Origin: Serratia inhibens
GTDB taxonomy: Bacteria > Pseudomonadota > Gammaproteobacteria > Enterobacterales > Enterobacteriaceae
Direction of reading: 5' to 3'
DNA: 64,000 bases
Assembly (NCBI RefSeq): GCF_003591175.1
Contig: NZ_QYYG01000002.1
Location: 186,001 to 250,000 of the forward strand
Positions 9,727 through 18,893 of this stretch are shown piece after piece; position 1 is the stretch's first letter, and every line of letters begins with the position of its first letter. The position numbers and the translations under genes are program-made. The notes under the pieces are model-generated. The model was not told the origin of the DNA. It saw only the letters and a list, made by a program, of their open reading frames with translations, and made no database searches.

Positions 9727-10165
9727 AAAATAAAAAATAATTAAGCCAAACCCCCGCTTATTCGGCCATTTTTCACCCGTGTTTTTGCTCAAAAAGCCGC
9801 CATAAGTAAAAAAACGTCTTAAAAACAATGTATATAAGCCAAAAACATATCATTTTTAGATCAATTCGAACAAAAGCATTACCAAACCAAAATAACAGAA
9901 CAAAAATCTGCTTACAGGCAATAAACACAGTATAAATAACCGTTTAATTAACAATAAACTATCAACAACAACAAAGTAACCCATGAAAACTATAAGGGTG
10001 TTGGGTTTCGGATTTGACTTAAAAAACGGCAGATTGCCTGTTTTAATTTTCAGCGAATGGGGATATTAGGTTAACGAGGACTCGCTTAGGTTGTGAACAA
10101 GAAAACAGAGGTAACGATATGTTTCTCGATAAGCAGAGTTAAAGCGACAAGCCTGGGTTTATTTT
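9727..10165. other. AT-rich region upstream of flhDC
   Basis: A run of strongly AT-rich DNA without a supported gene. It is probably the extended flhDC control region, which in relatives binds H-NS and several other regulators. A seven-codon frame with a fair ribosome site (AGAGG, ATG near 10119, plus strand) is too short to support. Confidence 0.5.
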
Positions 10166-10196
10166 TATTAAAAAATCCCCCGATACGTTTTATCGG
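10166..10196 (-). terminator. minus-strand intrinsic terminator with no clear gene before it
   Basis: On the minus strand CCGATA-AAACG-TATCGG is followed by GGGATTTTTTAAT, a plausible rho-independent terminator. No convincing minus-strand gene precedes it. A 64-codon Lys/Arg-rich frame (10168-10362) ends inside the hairpin and has a weak ribosome site. The hairpin may end a small RNA or an antisense transcript. Confidence 0.5.
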
Positions 10197-10821
10197 CAGC
10201 GATAATTAAAACTTTAATCATTTTTTCTTCATTGGCGAAAAGCTTAAATCTCAACAGACGCCTCTTGGTCAATAAAAATTCCCAACGTATTTTTGGCAAC
10301 CCTATAAAATAAAGCGCAAGTTTGTTTTTATTTTTGCTCACCGGGTTGATCCGTTTCGTCATTCACTACCGTCGGAGAGCTCATGCATATAGTGCCGGTC
10401 ATATCGCCATCGCCAGCGGTGAGAGGATTGAAGATTCCCAGCGGAAGTTTCAGATGGATACAGCCACCCGCCGAAAGATTGCAGCGTGACGCAAAACATC
10501 CCCGCCATAGGGGGGTAACCCAGCATTTGCCCCCGGTTTGCTCAGGGCGCGTTGCTCCCTGTCCCCTTTACGCCCTCCCCCTGCAATCTGAGACTTTCCT
10601 TAATTCACGTCTTTAGCGGCAGGATGGCATTGCCGATACCGCGTGGGCATATTATTATTCTTGGCGTAAAGGCGCTGGTAACGCAGCCGATTATTACCCT
10701 ATTGCAATTTATTTATTTGAAATTAATTTTCAGGTCGCACATCACGCTTTTGGCTCACCCCTGCATGACCGCGTGATGTTTCTTCGTCCGGCTACAACTA
10801 TTAACAGGCTATATTTTAATC
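10197..10821. other. gap before cnu, no supported gene
   Basis: About 620 bases. The right part contains GC-rich runs (CCCCCGG near 10530) and the last 150 bases are AT-rich and promoter-like for cnu. I see no protein with family features on either strand. Non-coding RNA cannot be excluded given the minus-strand terminator at 10166-10196. Confidence 0.4.
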
Positions 10822-11037
10822 ATGACTGATACCTTCGATTACCTGATGACGTTCCGCAAGTGCTCCAGTCTGGACAGCGTGGAAAAAGTGTACGACAAGC
10901 TGAACTACTCCATTGATAATGATATTGAAATCAGTAACATGTACCGCGCAGCCGATCATCGTCGCGCCGAGTTGGTTGCCGGTAAATTGTTCGATCTTGG
11001 CAAGGTGCCAAAAACGCTGTGGGCGCAGGTGTTTTAA
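10822..11037 (+). CDS. cnu: Hha/Cnu-family nucleoid modulator
   Basis: A 71-residue protein that matches Cnu (YdgT) and Hha: [21 protein letters not shown], then [29 protein letters not shown] in pieces. The family binds H-NS and StpA and modulates silencing of AT-rich DNA; Cnu also binds an oriC site in E. coli. The FDLGKVPK segment resembles Cnu more than Hha. It stands alone, divergent from flhDC across an AT-rich region, which itself is a likely H-NS target. Confidence 0.9.
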   Translation: MTDTFDYLMTFRKCSSLDSVEKVYDKLNYSIDNDIEISNMYRAADHRRAELVAGKLFDLGKVPKTLWAQVF

Positions 11038-11188
11038 TTTTCCTTCATTGCGCGCGAACGCCCCTTTATCTTTTATTGCTAAATAACGGCAATAATCTCC
11101 GATTTATTGTCGCGCGTGATACAAACCACATTTATCAAATGCATCAGGCTCTACTCTTTACCCTAAGTATGGGAAACGGGGGTGGAAG

Positions 11189-11608
11189 ATGGGATATCAA
11201 AACGTTCTGGTTACTGTTGCCGTGGCGGCTGACAGCCACCGCCTGGTTGAAAAAGCCGTCTCCATCGTGCGCCCCTCCAACGGCAAAATCACCCTGCTGA
11301 GCACGATTGCCAATCCGGAAATGTACAACAACTTCGCCGGGCCGATGTTGGGCGATCTGCGAGCACTGATGGAAGAAGAGACGCTGCTGTTTATGGAGGA
11401 GTTGCGGCTGCGAGCCGATTATCCCATCACCGAGACGCTGATCGTTCATGGTGAACTGAGCGACAGTCTGAGCTATGCCCGCCAGCGCCAGCCGTTTGAT
11501 CTGGTGATCTGCGGCAACCACAGCGACAGCATGATGAACAAGATCTCCTGTTCTGCGGCGCGCTTTATCAATACCAGCCATATCGACGTGCTGATCGTCC
11601 CGCTCTGA
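11189..11608 (+). CDS. uspC: universal stress protein UspC
   Basis: A 139-residue UspA-type protein. It starts MGYQNVLVTVAVAADSHRLVEKAVSIVRP and keeps the C-terminal DLVICGNHSDS and DVLIVPL strands of E. coli UspC. In E. coli uspC also lies beside flhDC, so synteny supports the name. UspC is a cytosolic stress protein linked to motility and to KdpD scaffolding there. It ends shortly before a GC-rich hairpin near 11612-11640. Confidence 0.9.
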   Translation: MGYQNVLVTVAVAADSHRLVEKAVSIVRPSNGKITLLSTIANPEMYNNFAGPMLGDLRALMEEETLLFMEELRLRADYPITETLIVHGELSDSLSYARQRQPFDLVICGNHSDSMMNKISCSAARFINTSHIDVLIVPL

Positions 11609-11778
11609 TACCCGGCGGCTTGATGGCAAGACCGCCGCTACGCCGCCCTTATTCTTCATGACTCGCTTTTGGTTCTGTGATGGCCCTGCCGATTTAAGGG
11701 ACGCCGAAGCACATTAGGCCATTTCCCCTTACCGATGATTGACTAGACTTAGGATTCTGTCCGCATAAGGAGTTCCTG

Positions 11779-12813
11779 ATGTCTCAATCTGAACAGCAAA
11801 ATCGCCGCATCCTGCTGGCCTCACGTCCGCACGGTGAACCTACCGCAGACAATTTCCGCCTGGAAACGACGGATATACCTCAACCCGCCACCGGCCAGGT
11901 GCTTTTACGCACCGTTTATCTGTCGCTTGATCCCTATATGCGCGGCCGTATGAGCGATGCCCCTTCTTACGCCCCACCGGTGGAGATCGGCCAGGTCATG
12001 GTCGGCGGCACGGTGTCGCGCGTTGTTACATCGCAACACCCGGATTTTAAACCCGGTGACTGGGTGCTGGGCTACGATGGCTGGCAGGACTATGCGCTGT
12101 CTGACGGCAACGGCTTGCATAACCTCGGCGCGCAGCAAACACAGCCTTCCCGCCTGCTCGGGGTCCTGGGCATGCCGGGCTTTACCGCTTATATGGGCCT
12201 GCTGGATATCGGCCGGCCGCAACCCGGTGAAACCCTGGTGGTTGCCGCAGCCAGCGGTGCCGTCGGCTCGGTCGTTGGCCAGGTAGCCAGGCTGAAGGGT
12301 TGCCGCGTGGTCGGCGTGGCGGGCGGTGCGGAAAAATGCCGCTATGTGGTGGAAGAACTGGGCTTCGACGCCTGTGTCGATCACCGGGCTGCCGATTTTG
12401 CCGAACAGCTGGCCGCAGCCTGCCCACAGGGGATCGACATTTATTACGAGAACGTCGGCGGTGCGGTATTCGATGCGGTGATGCCGCTGCTGAACGCCAG
12501 AGCACGTATTCCGGTCTGCGGCATTATCGCCCACTATAACGCTACCGGTTTGCCCGACGGCCCGGATCGCCTGCCGATGCTGCAGGGGCTGATTTTGCGC
12601 AAGCGCATCCGCATGCAGGGCTTTATTATTTTCGATGACTATGGTTCAGAATATGGCGACTTCCTGCAGCAAATGGGCGAATGGGTCGGGCAGGGAAAAA
12701 TCAAATTCCGCGAGGATATGGTCGACGGGCTGGAAAATGCGCCGCAGGCGCTTATCGGCCTGTTGCAGGGCAAAAACTTCGGCAAGCTGGTGATCCGCGT
12801 CGCCGACGAGTAA
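11779..12813 (+). CDS. curA: NADPH-dependent curcumin/alkenal reductase-like protein
   Basis: A 344-residue zinc-independent medium-chain oxidoreductase of the leukotriene B4 dehydrogenase/CurA (YncB) group. The N-terminal GroES-like part has LSLDPYMRGRMSD, and the Rossmann nucleotide site is VVAAASGAVGSVVGQVARLKG with GGAEKC and YENVGG downstream. These enzymes reduce activated double bonds of alkenals or alkenones with NADPH. It has a good ribosome site (AAGGAG, 8 bases before ATG). Monocistronic, convergent with pcp. The substrate is not defined by sequence. Confidence 0.88.
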   Translation: MSQSEQQNRRILLASRPHGEPTADNFRLETTDIPQPATGQVLLRTVYLSLDPYMRGRMSDAPSYAPPVEIGQVMVGGTVSRVVTSQHPDFKPGDWVLGYDGWQDYALSDGNGLHNLGAQQTQPSRLLGVLGMPGFTAYMGLLDIGRPQPGETLVVAAASGAVGSVVGQVARLKGCRVVGVAGGAEKCRYVVEELGFDACVDHRAADFAEQLAAACPQGIDIYYENVGGAVFDAVMPLLNARARIPVCGIIAHYNATGLPDGPDRLPMLQGLILRKRIRMQGFIIFDDYGSEYGDFLQQMGEWVGQGKIKFREDMVDGLENAPQALIGLLQGKNFGKLVIRVADE

Positions 12814-12820
12814 CCGAAAG

Positions 12821-12849
12821 CCAGGGCGCAGCGGTCCGCTACGCCCTGG
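12821..12849. terminator. hairpin between curA and pcp
   Basis: CCAGGGCG and CGCCCTGG pair, with an inner AGCGG/CCGCT extension interrupted by one mismatch. It lies between two convergent stops. There is no T-run, so it is a probable bidirectional terminator by position. Confidence 0.5.
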
Positions 12850-12870
12850 TATGACTTCAATCCAACGGCC

Positions 12871-13518
12871 TCAGTGCAGCGCGCCGCCACCGATCGCCAA
12901 ATCCTCTTCATTCGTCAACGTGGTATGCACGATGCTGCGCACCGCTTCGATCATGGTCGCCAACGCCATGCTCGGCTTGCCCGGATGATTGACCGCCAGT
13001 TCATGGCTGTACGGAATGTGAATAAACCCACCTTTTATCGCCAGATGATGACTGGCAATATGGTGGCTCAGCCCGTAAAAAAGCTGGTTGCAGTTATAGG
13101 TACCGGCAGTATGAGACACTGCCGCCGGAATACCCTGCCGGCGCAGGTGATGCACAATCGCCTTCACCGGCAGCGTAGCGAAGTAACCGACCGGCCCGCC
13201 CTCTACCACCGGCACGTCTATCGGCTGTTTACCGGCGTTATCGGGAATGCGGGCGTCGATCAGGTTGACGGCCACCCGCTCAACGGAGATCTCCCCGCGC
13301 CCGCCGGCCAACCCCAGGCAGATCACCGCCACGGGATGCAGCTCTTCGATCGCCGCAATCAGCTGTTGGTTGGACCGCCCCAACACACAGGCAAGCTCGC
13401 GCACCACCACCTCCGCGCCGGCGATGCGTTCCCCCGCCAGAGCCTGTGCAACCTGCCATGAAGGGTTTACGTCGTCCCCGTCAAACGGCTCGATGCCGGT
13501 CACCAATACTCTCTCCAT
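12871..13518 (-). CDS. pcp: pyroglutamyl-peptidase I
   Basis: A 215-residue C15 cysteine peptidase that removes N-terminal pyroglutamate from peptides in the cytosol. Counting from ATG 13518, the catalytic triad is Glu80 (ISVERVA), Cys143 (TAGTYNCNQ) and His167 (GGFIHIPY), exactly the numbering of the family. That start also has AAGGTG at the right distance; a GTG two codons earlier is the alternative. Convergent with curA. Confidence 0.95.
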   Translation of the reverse strand: MERVLVTGIEPFDGDDVNPSWQVAQALAGERIAGAEVVVRELACVLGRSNQQLIAAIEELHPVAVICLGLAGGRGEISVERVAVNLIDARIPDNAGKQPIDVPVVEGGPVGYFATLPVKAIVHHLRRQGIPAAVSHTAGTYNCNQLFYGLSHHIASHHLAIKGGFIHIPYSHELAVNHPGKPSMALATMIEAVRSIVHTTLTNEEDLAIGGGALH

Positions 13519-13645
13519 CGTCACACCTTATGCTGTGTTTAAATTCGTAGGGTATCAGCCTAAACGCGACAATATGATTATGGAAATATGTTATCCGCAT
13601 ATGTCAATGCGTCGGGCCTGCGGTTATATCTTCTGCACCGATTCG

Positions 13646-14488
13646 CTAAGCACCAATTTCGGTGCGCACATCCAGCAGTTCGGGGAAGAAAGTCAGATCC
13701 AGCGCCTTTTTCAGGAAGCTGACGCCGCTGGAGCCGCCGGTACCCGATTTGAAGCCGATAATCCGCTCCACCGTCTTCATATGACGGAAACGCCACAGGT
13801 GGAAGCTTTCTTCTATATCCACCAGTTTCTCGGCCATTTCATAGGCTTCCCAGTATTTTTGCGGATGGTCGTAGATCTCTTTGAACGCCGGCAACAGATT
13901 TGGGTTGCGCTGGTACGGCTGCGTCCAGTCGCGGTCGATACACTCCTGCGGGATCGGCAGGCCGTGGCGTGACAGGTAAAGCAGGTATTCGTCGTACAGG
14001 CTTGGGGCTTCGAGGATCGCCTTCAGCGCCGCATGTTTTTCCGCATCATTACTGAACACCGCCAGCATGGCCGCATTCTTGTTGCCCAGCAAAAACTCGA
14101 TGGAACGGTACTGATGGGATTGAAAACCCGACGAGTTGCCCAGCACGTCGCGAAACTCTACATACTCCGACGGCGTCAGGGTTTCCAGCACCGCCCACTG
14201 TTCAAACAGCAGCCGCTGGATCTGTTTGACCCTGGCCAGGATCTTGAAACAGTGGCTGAGCTTGTCCTGCTGCACCAGCGCCCGCGCCGCCTGCAGTTCG
14301 TGCAGCATCAGTTTCATCCACAGTTCAGAGGTTTGGTGCTGCACCACGAACAACATTTCATCATGATGCTGCGGGTTGGACAGCGGATGCTGGCAATCCA
14401 GCAACTGGTCCAGGCACAGGTAATCGCCGTAGCTCATGCGTTTGGAAAAATCGGTGACAATCGCGCTTTCTAATTCTCGTTTGTTCAT
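13646..14488 (-). CDS. kynA: tryptophan 2,3-dioxygenase
   Basis: A 280-residue heme dioxygenase that opens the indole ring of tryptophan to N-formylkynurenine, the first step of the kynurenine pathway. Family motifs are visible: [32 protein letters not shown] in pieces, [17 protein letters not shown] and the C-terminal [15 protein letters not shown]. The start at 14488 gives the normal protein and has a CGGAGA ribosome site; a longer open frame upstream is not family-like. No kynB or kynU is in view, so the pathway partners lie elsewhere. Confidence 0.96.
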   Translation of the reverse strand: MNKRELESAIVTDFSKRMSYGDYLCLDQLLDCQHPLSNPQHHDEMLFVVQHQTSELWMKLMLHELQAARALVQQDKLSHCFKILARVKQIQRLLFEQWAVLETLTPSEYVEFRDVLGNSSGFQSHQYRSIEFLLGNKNAAMLAVFSNDAEKHAALKAILEAPSLYDEYLLYLSRHGLPIPQECIDRDWTQPYQRNPNLLPAFKEIYDHPQKYWEAYEMAEKLVDIEESFHLWRFRHMKTVERIIGFKSGTGGSSGVSFLKKALDLTFFPELLDVRTEIGA

Positions 14489-14921
14489 CTGTATTCTCCG
14501 CGGTACCACGGCCGGAAGCGGCGTGGAACGTGCTGCAAAGAGAAAACAATAGTACAGAACCCTCACACCCGAAGGACTATAAACGAGAGTTGCCTCGCAG
14601 ATCTCGGTCTTGGCGTGGCTGGGGTAATCCCGTATCGCTAAAGGTACGGGAGAGATATCACGCCTGACACAGAACGCGGGCGCGAGAGCCGCGAACAACG
14701 CAAATAAATAACAAGTCGAGCACGAACATTACAGATTAACTATACCGATTAACCTTACGAGTATTAATTAACGTTTAGACTTACCCTAACCAATAATATA
14801 AATAGCCTGCCAACTTAATTTAATAAAATAACACTTGATATGACGATTACGATGAGATAATAATTAATCACCTTACAGAGGCCTGTTTTAAAATAAATCA
14901 TATATTCAAAAGGAGTTGGTT
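14489..14921. other. AT-rich promoter region before the microcin candidate
   Basis: The right 230 bases are strongly AT-rich compared with kynA and umuC. A possible promoter for 14922 is TTGATA (14836-14841) with GATAAT about 15 bases later. No gene is seen. The base composition marks the left edge of an islet between kynA and umuC. Confidence 0.45.
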
Positions 14922-15272
14922 ATGGAAACAGTTGATGCGATTTGGTTAGACTCTATCGCCGGCGGCCGCGGTAATAATGGCGGCGATCGTACCGACAATG
15001 GCGGAAGAAATAAGGGTAGAAGTAGTTCCAACAACAAGAGTGGTTCAGGTAATTACTACGCCAACAATACCTCGGCAGACTGTATCAATGGGATGGGCGT
15101 TGGTGCGGCATTGGGCGTATTTGGTGGATTACCCGGTGTGGCCGCTGGATTGATTGGCGGTGCGATTACCGGAAAATGTTTCCAGGACACCAGTAAAGGC
15201 GGCGGCAACGTAGGAATGGGCAAAGGCGGCAACAAGTGCGGGTCAAGCGCTGGCGGCAGTTGTTCCTGGTAA
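14922..15272 (+). CDS. candidate class II microcin precursor with double-glycine leader
   Basis: A 116-residue precursor. The first 15 residues, METVDAIWLDSIAGG, match double-glycine leaders of exported microcins: same length as the microcin V leader (MRTLTLNELDSVSGG), with Leu9-Asp10-Ser11, a hydrophobic residue at 12 and Gly14-Gly15. The predicted mature 101 residues begin with a Gly/Asn/Arg/Ser-rich stretch. A hydrophobic Gly-zipper follows (GMGVGAALGVFGG, then LIGGAITG), flanked by cysteines, and the chain ends in a Gly/Ser/Cys tail with a terminal Trp. Four cysteines allow two disulfides. ATG 14922 follows AAAGGAG by seven bases; the in-frame TTG two codons earlier is less likely. The peptidase-ABC transporter such a peptide needs is not in the window. 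Assignment is by pattern, not by homology search. Confidence 0.7.
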   Translation: METVDAIWLDSIAGGRGNNGGDRTDNGGRNKGRSSSNNKSGSGNYYANNTSADCINGMGVGAALGVFGGLPGVAAGLIGGAITGKCFQDTSKGGGNVGMGKGGNKCGSSAGGSCSW

Positions 15273-15445
15273 GGGTTACCTCTAAAAAATTATTTTTATA
15301 TTTTTTGCCAGGTTCACTTTCGGCAAGTCTCCTATAGAGAGTTAAACTGCCAATCTTTAATTGAAACAACGCAAGCACCTGGGAATTCATTAATTAAAGG
15401 CGGCAGTTAACACCTGTCGCCTTATAAATTAACAAAGAGTTATAT

Positions 15446-15646
15446 ATGGACAAAATCATCAGGCCCATAATTATATTTTTCGCTATACTTTCCATCTCCC
15501 CTTTCCTTAGTGGTGCCGGAGTGATGGCCTCTGGCCTGGGGTTCTCCGCACCCGCGGGCCTATCCAAATTTATGGTTACCCTCGCCACCGGCTACTTTTT
15601 TGTTTCTTTATCCTTAAGGATCTATGAGTTCTTAAGAAAAAAGTAA
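15446..15646 (+). CDS. candidate immunity protein, small two-helix membrane protein
   Basis: A 66-residue very hydrophobic protein with two predicted membrane helices (about 5-30 and 42-60) and a basic C-terminus (EFLRKK). It has a fair ribosome site (AAAGAG, six bases before ATG). It lies 173 bases after the microcin candidate, on the same strand and in the same AT-rich islet. Immunity proteins of class II microcins are usually small inner-membrane proteins encoded beside the toxin, so this role is inferred from size, topology and position. I see no recognisable family. Confidence 0.55.
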   Translation: MDKIIRPIIIFFAILSISPFLSGAGVMASGLGFSAPAGLSKFMVTLATGYFFVSLSLRIYEFLRKK

Positions 15647-15714
15647 ATTCATATAGCAGAAAACCACTAAAATCTGGTTTAAGACTCAATCCCCTGCTCG
15701 GTATTGGGCCGGAC

Positions 15715-16983
15715 TCAGCCCATCCTGACCCTGAGAATATCGCTAAATTTAGTGGTATAGGCCGGCGATAGCATTTCGCGTTTCATCTGCCAGGGTTTGG
15801 CGATGCCCTGCCCGGCAAACCAGATGCGGCCGCGCCCTTCCCGGTTGAGCTTGTCCAGCGTCGCCATCAGTTGGCCGCTGTTGCGCCGTGGCGGGCAGTC
15901 GTCGAACAAGTCAATTTGCGCCATGGCGCCTGCGCTGAAATCCCCCAGTATTACGCCGCCTTTCAGGTAACGGTGCCCCTCCCGCCAGATGCTTTCCAGC
16001 GCACGCACCGCCATGGCGATAATATCGCGGCTGTCGTTGCTCGGCGTTTGCAACCGGGCGGTACCCAGATTGCTGTAGTAACCCTCGCCTGCGGAATGCG
16101 GGCTGGTCTTGATAAAGACCGACACGCTGCGGCAGTAGCGTTCGTCTTGCCGCAGTTTTTCCGCCGCGCGCTCCGCATAGCTGCAAATCGCCTCCCGCAT
16201 ATGCGGATAATGGGTCAACCGCTGGCCGAACGAGCGTGAACAGATGATCTGCTCTCTGGCTGCGGCCTCATCCTCCCATTGCAGGCAGGATTCCCCGCGC
16301 AACTCACGCACCGTGCGTTCCAGCACCACGCTGAAGGTTTTGCGTACCAGCCGGGTGTCGCAGTCCGCCAGTTGCAATGCGTTTTCAATCCCCATCGCAC
16401 GCAGTTGCCGGGTCAGTCGGCGGCCGACGCCCCACACTTCCTCTACCGGTATCAACGCCAGCAGCTTGCGTTGGCGGACAGGATCCGAAAGATCCACCAC
16501 ACCCCGGGTGCCTGGCCAACGCTTGGCTGCGTAATTGGCCAACTTGGCCAGCGTCTTGCTGGGCGCGATGCCCACGCCGACGGCCAAATGCGTCTCCTGT
16601 AAAATCCTTTGTTGCACCTGGCGACCAAACTGCGCCAGATCGGCACAGCGGTTAACGCCATCCAGCCACAGAAAGGCTTCGTCCAGCGAATAGATTTCTA
16701 CCGCCGGCGCCATCTCGTCCAGAATGCTCATCACCCGGTGGGACATATCGGCATACAGTGCGTAGTTGGAAGAGAACACCGCCACATTGCGGCGGCGCAT
16801 CTCCTCCTTGATCTTGAAATACGGCGCCCCCATCGGCACGCCCAGCATCTTGGCCTCGGCACTGCGGGCAATCACGCAACCATCGTTATTGGACAGCACT
16901 ATCACCGGCCGCCCCTTCAGATCCGGCCGAAAAACCGTCTCGCAGGAAGCATAAAAGCTGTTCACATCGACCAGGGCAAACAT
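15715..16983 (-). CDS. umuC: translesion DNA polymerase V catalytic subunit UmuC
   Basis: A 422-residue Y-family polymerase. The catalytic start FALVDVNSFYASCE and the YSLDEAFL motif carry the acidic residues, and IAPSKTLAKLAN and the C-terminal little-finger region follow. The start at 16983 gives the conserved N-terminus and has GGAG upstream; a longer frame reaches almost to the LexA box and would not be fully transcribed. Unusually, umuD is not beside it but 16 kb away (32860-33282). UmuC needs processed UmuD' to form Pol V, so the two must work in trans. Confidence 0.95.
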   Translation of the reverse strand: MFALVDVNSFYASCETVFRPDLKGRPVIVLSNNDGCVIARSAEAKMLGVPMGAPYFKIKEEMRRRNVAVFSSNYALYADMSHRVMSILDEMAPAVEIYSLDEAFLWLDGVNRCADLAQFGRQVQQRILQETHLAVGVGIAPSKTLAKLANYAAKRWPGTRGVVDLSDPVRQRKLLALIPVEEVWGVGRRLTRQLRAMGIENALQLADCDTRLVRKTFSVVLERTVRELRGESCLQWEDEAAAREQIICSRSFGQRLTHYPHMREAICSYAERAAEKLRQDERYCRSVSVFIKTSPHSAGEGYYSNLGTARLQTPSNDSRDIIAMAVRALESIWREGHRYLKGGVILGDFSAGAMAQIDLFDDCPPRRNSGQLMATLDKLNREGRGRIWFAGQGIAKPWQMKREMLSPAYTTKFSDILRVRMG

Positions 16984-17071
16984 CGTCAGACCGCTCCATA
17001 GTAAAGGCTTGGCATGATCGCATCGGGTTCTGGGCAACAGGGTTGATGTGTCTTCATAATGCATAACTTAA

Positions 17072-17087
17072 CTGTATATATATACAG
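17072..17087 (-). promoter_or_regulatory. LexA box of umuC
   Basis: CTGTATATATATACAG is a perfect LexA palindrome, about 90 bases upstream of the umuC start. It predicts SOS control of umuC. Confidence 0.92.
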
Positions 17088-17586
17088 CTAATGATAAACA
17101 AAAATCACCGCCCTGCAAGCAACTTTGCCGGCAGAATGCGGTGTTAATCGCTAAGGCAATCATTTTCTGTGAAATTTGACTGGCTGGCCCCCCCTGAGCC
17201 GAAAGCGCATTCCGCCCTACATGAATGCCCGGTTGGTATGCAGGCTTCGCTACAGACTCCCCCTAAACATGCAGTTCATCATAAAGGCATGCATAACATC
17301 ACAGCGTCATCATTAGCTATTCCCTTCCCCTATTTAGGAATATTTATACTTAACCTATCGATTATATTAATTAATGCCGCACTAAGGTTGCTCATCTGCA
17401 CTATACCCGTGCGAAATATCATTCATCAATCCCACCAAAATTTAATTTAAACGTATCTTTAATCTAAAAAAATAAAACATATCAGATTGTTAAATAACAA
17501 CTTTATTATTTGTTTTTTATTCTGGCACGCTTAATGCTCACACTGACATACCGACAGACACAACACTTATATCTTGGGAGATTTAA
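17088..17586. other. gap between umuC and MFS gene
   Basis: The left half is mixed and the last 150 bases are AT-rich and promoter-like. A 93-codon frame (17169-17450) lacks a ribosome site and protein features and is taken as chance. No other feature is seen. Confidence 0.5.
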
Positions 17587-18843
17587 ATGACCCTGGTCAG
17601 CGAGTCAGTAATAGAAAAAAGCAATCAACGGTGGACACAACTCCTTTTGGGATTGATCTGTATGGCGGCGATTTCCAGCCCGCAATATGTCTGGACATTA
17701 TTGACCAAATCGCTGTCGGCCAAACTGGGGGTTGATCTGCCTGCGTTACAGGTCACCTTTTCGCTGCTCATCATATTGCAAACGTTCTTCTCGCCCTTTC
17801 AGGGCAAGCTTATCGATCGCTTTGGGCCACGGATATTAATCTCCATAGGTACGCTGCTTTCGGGATTTAGCTGGATTATTTCATCCCAGGTCAGCGACCT
17901 GACTGAGCTTTATCTGGTTTATGGCTGCCTCGGCGGGCTGGGTACCGGCATTGTGTATATCGGCGTAGTTGGGCTGATGGTTAAGTGGTTTCCGCAACAG
18001 CGCGGTTTTGCCGCCGGAGCCGTGGCTGCCGGATATGGCATGGGGGCGATTTTAACCACCTTCCCCATCAGTATCTCCCTGGGGACCTACGGCCTTGAGC
18101 AGACCATGATGGTCTTCGGCGGCCTCTTTGCCCTGGTGGGTTTCCTGGCCAGCCAAGGGTTGAAAGTGCCGGTCAATATTACTGCGCAACCCGCCAATAC
18201 CAAGCTGGAGCAGAATAAACGCCAGTTCACGTCAAAAGAAATGCTGCGTCAGCCTCTGTTCTGGCTGATGTTTGTCATGATGGCAATGATGTCCACCTCC
18301 GGATTGATGGTGACGTCACAGATGGCTATTTTCGCGGAAGATTTTGGCATCAGCCAGGCGGTGGTCTTTGGCCTGGCGGCGCTGCCCCTGGCGTTAACCC
18401 TAGATCGCTTCACCAATGGGCTGACTCGCCCATTGTTCGGTTTCATTTCCGATCGCTATGGCCGGGAAAAAACCATGTTTATCGCCTTTGCGCTCGAAGG
18501 TGTCGCAATGACGCTGTGGCTGATGTGCCGTGAGGATCCACTGTTATTCGTTTTGCTTTCTGGGGTGGTGTTTTTTGGTTGGGGGGAGATATTTTCTTTG
18601 TTCCCTGCCACATTAACCGATACCTTCGGCAGCCAAAACGCCACCGCCAACTATGGCTGGCTGTACATGTCGCAAGGGATCGGCTCTATTTTTGGCGGCC
18701 CGTTGGCGGCATTGCTTTATCAGCACACGCAAGGATGGCACGTTGTTTTTGGCATGGCGATTTCCTTTGATTTTATCACCGCCGCACTGGCCCTTTGGGT
18801 GTTGAAACCCTGGCGTTCACGCTTTATGCGCCAACACGGCTGA
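17587..18843 (+). CDS. MFS transporter of the oxalate/formate-antiporter (OxlT/YhjX) type
   Basis: A 418-residue major-facilitator protein with 12 predicted helices. The first-half signature is GKLIDRFGPRILISIG and the second-half copy GFISDRYGREKTMFIA. The central MVKWFPQQRGFAAGAVAAGYG stretch is typical of the OxlT/YhjX (oxalate:formate antiporter) group of monocarboxylate carriers. It has a good ribosome site (TGGGAG). It stands alone, followed by a strong hairpin. The substrate is probably an organic anion but cannot be fixed by sequence. Confidence 0.82.
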   Translation: MTLVSESVIEKSNQRWTQLLLGLICMAAISSPQYVWTLLTKSLSAKLGVDLPALQVTFSLLIILQTFFSPFQGKLIDRFGPRILISIGTLLSGFSWIISSQVSDLTELYLVYGCLGGLGTGIVYIGVVGLMVKWFPQQRGFAAGAVAAGYGMGAILTTFPISISLGTYGLEQTMMVFGGLFALVGFLASQGLKVPVNITAQPANTKLEQNKRQFTSKEMLRQPLFWLMFVMMAMMSTSGLMVTSQMAIFAEDFGISQAVVFGLAALPLALTLDRFTNGLTRPLFGFISDRYGREKTMFIAFALEGVAMTLWLMCREDPLLFVLLSGVVFFGWGEIFSLFPATLTDTFGSQNATANYGWLYMSQGIGSIFGGPLAALLYQHTQGWHVVFGMAISFDFITAALALWVLKPWRSRFMRQHG

Positions 18844-18850
18844 TAATAAA

Positions 18851-18878
18851 CCGGGTGACCTGAGCCGCGGTCACCCGG
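18851..18878. terminator. terminator between MFS gene and dsbG
   Basis: CCGGGTGACC and GGTCACCCGG form a perfect 10-bp stem with an eight-base loop. On the minus strand it is followed by TTTATTAT, so it probably ends dsbG. It may also end the MFS transcript. Confidence 0.75.
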
Positions 18879-18893
18879 CAAACGGCATGCGAA

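Noticed and set aside
14850-14875. Possible Fur box (GATAATAATTAATCA) before the microcin candidate
   Set aside because: Only about half of the positions agree with the 19-bp consensus, which is expected by chance in AT-rich DNA.
15290-15330. Possible terminator TTGCC/GGCAA between the microcin and immunity genes
   Set aside because: The stem is only five pairs with a 12-base loop and has no T-run on the 3' side, so it does not argue against cotranscription.
17169-17450. 93-codon frame between umuC and the MFS gene
   Set aside because: No ribosome site, mixed composition, no recognisable domain; the hydrophobic end arises from AT-rich promoter DNA.
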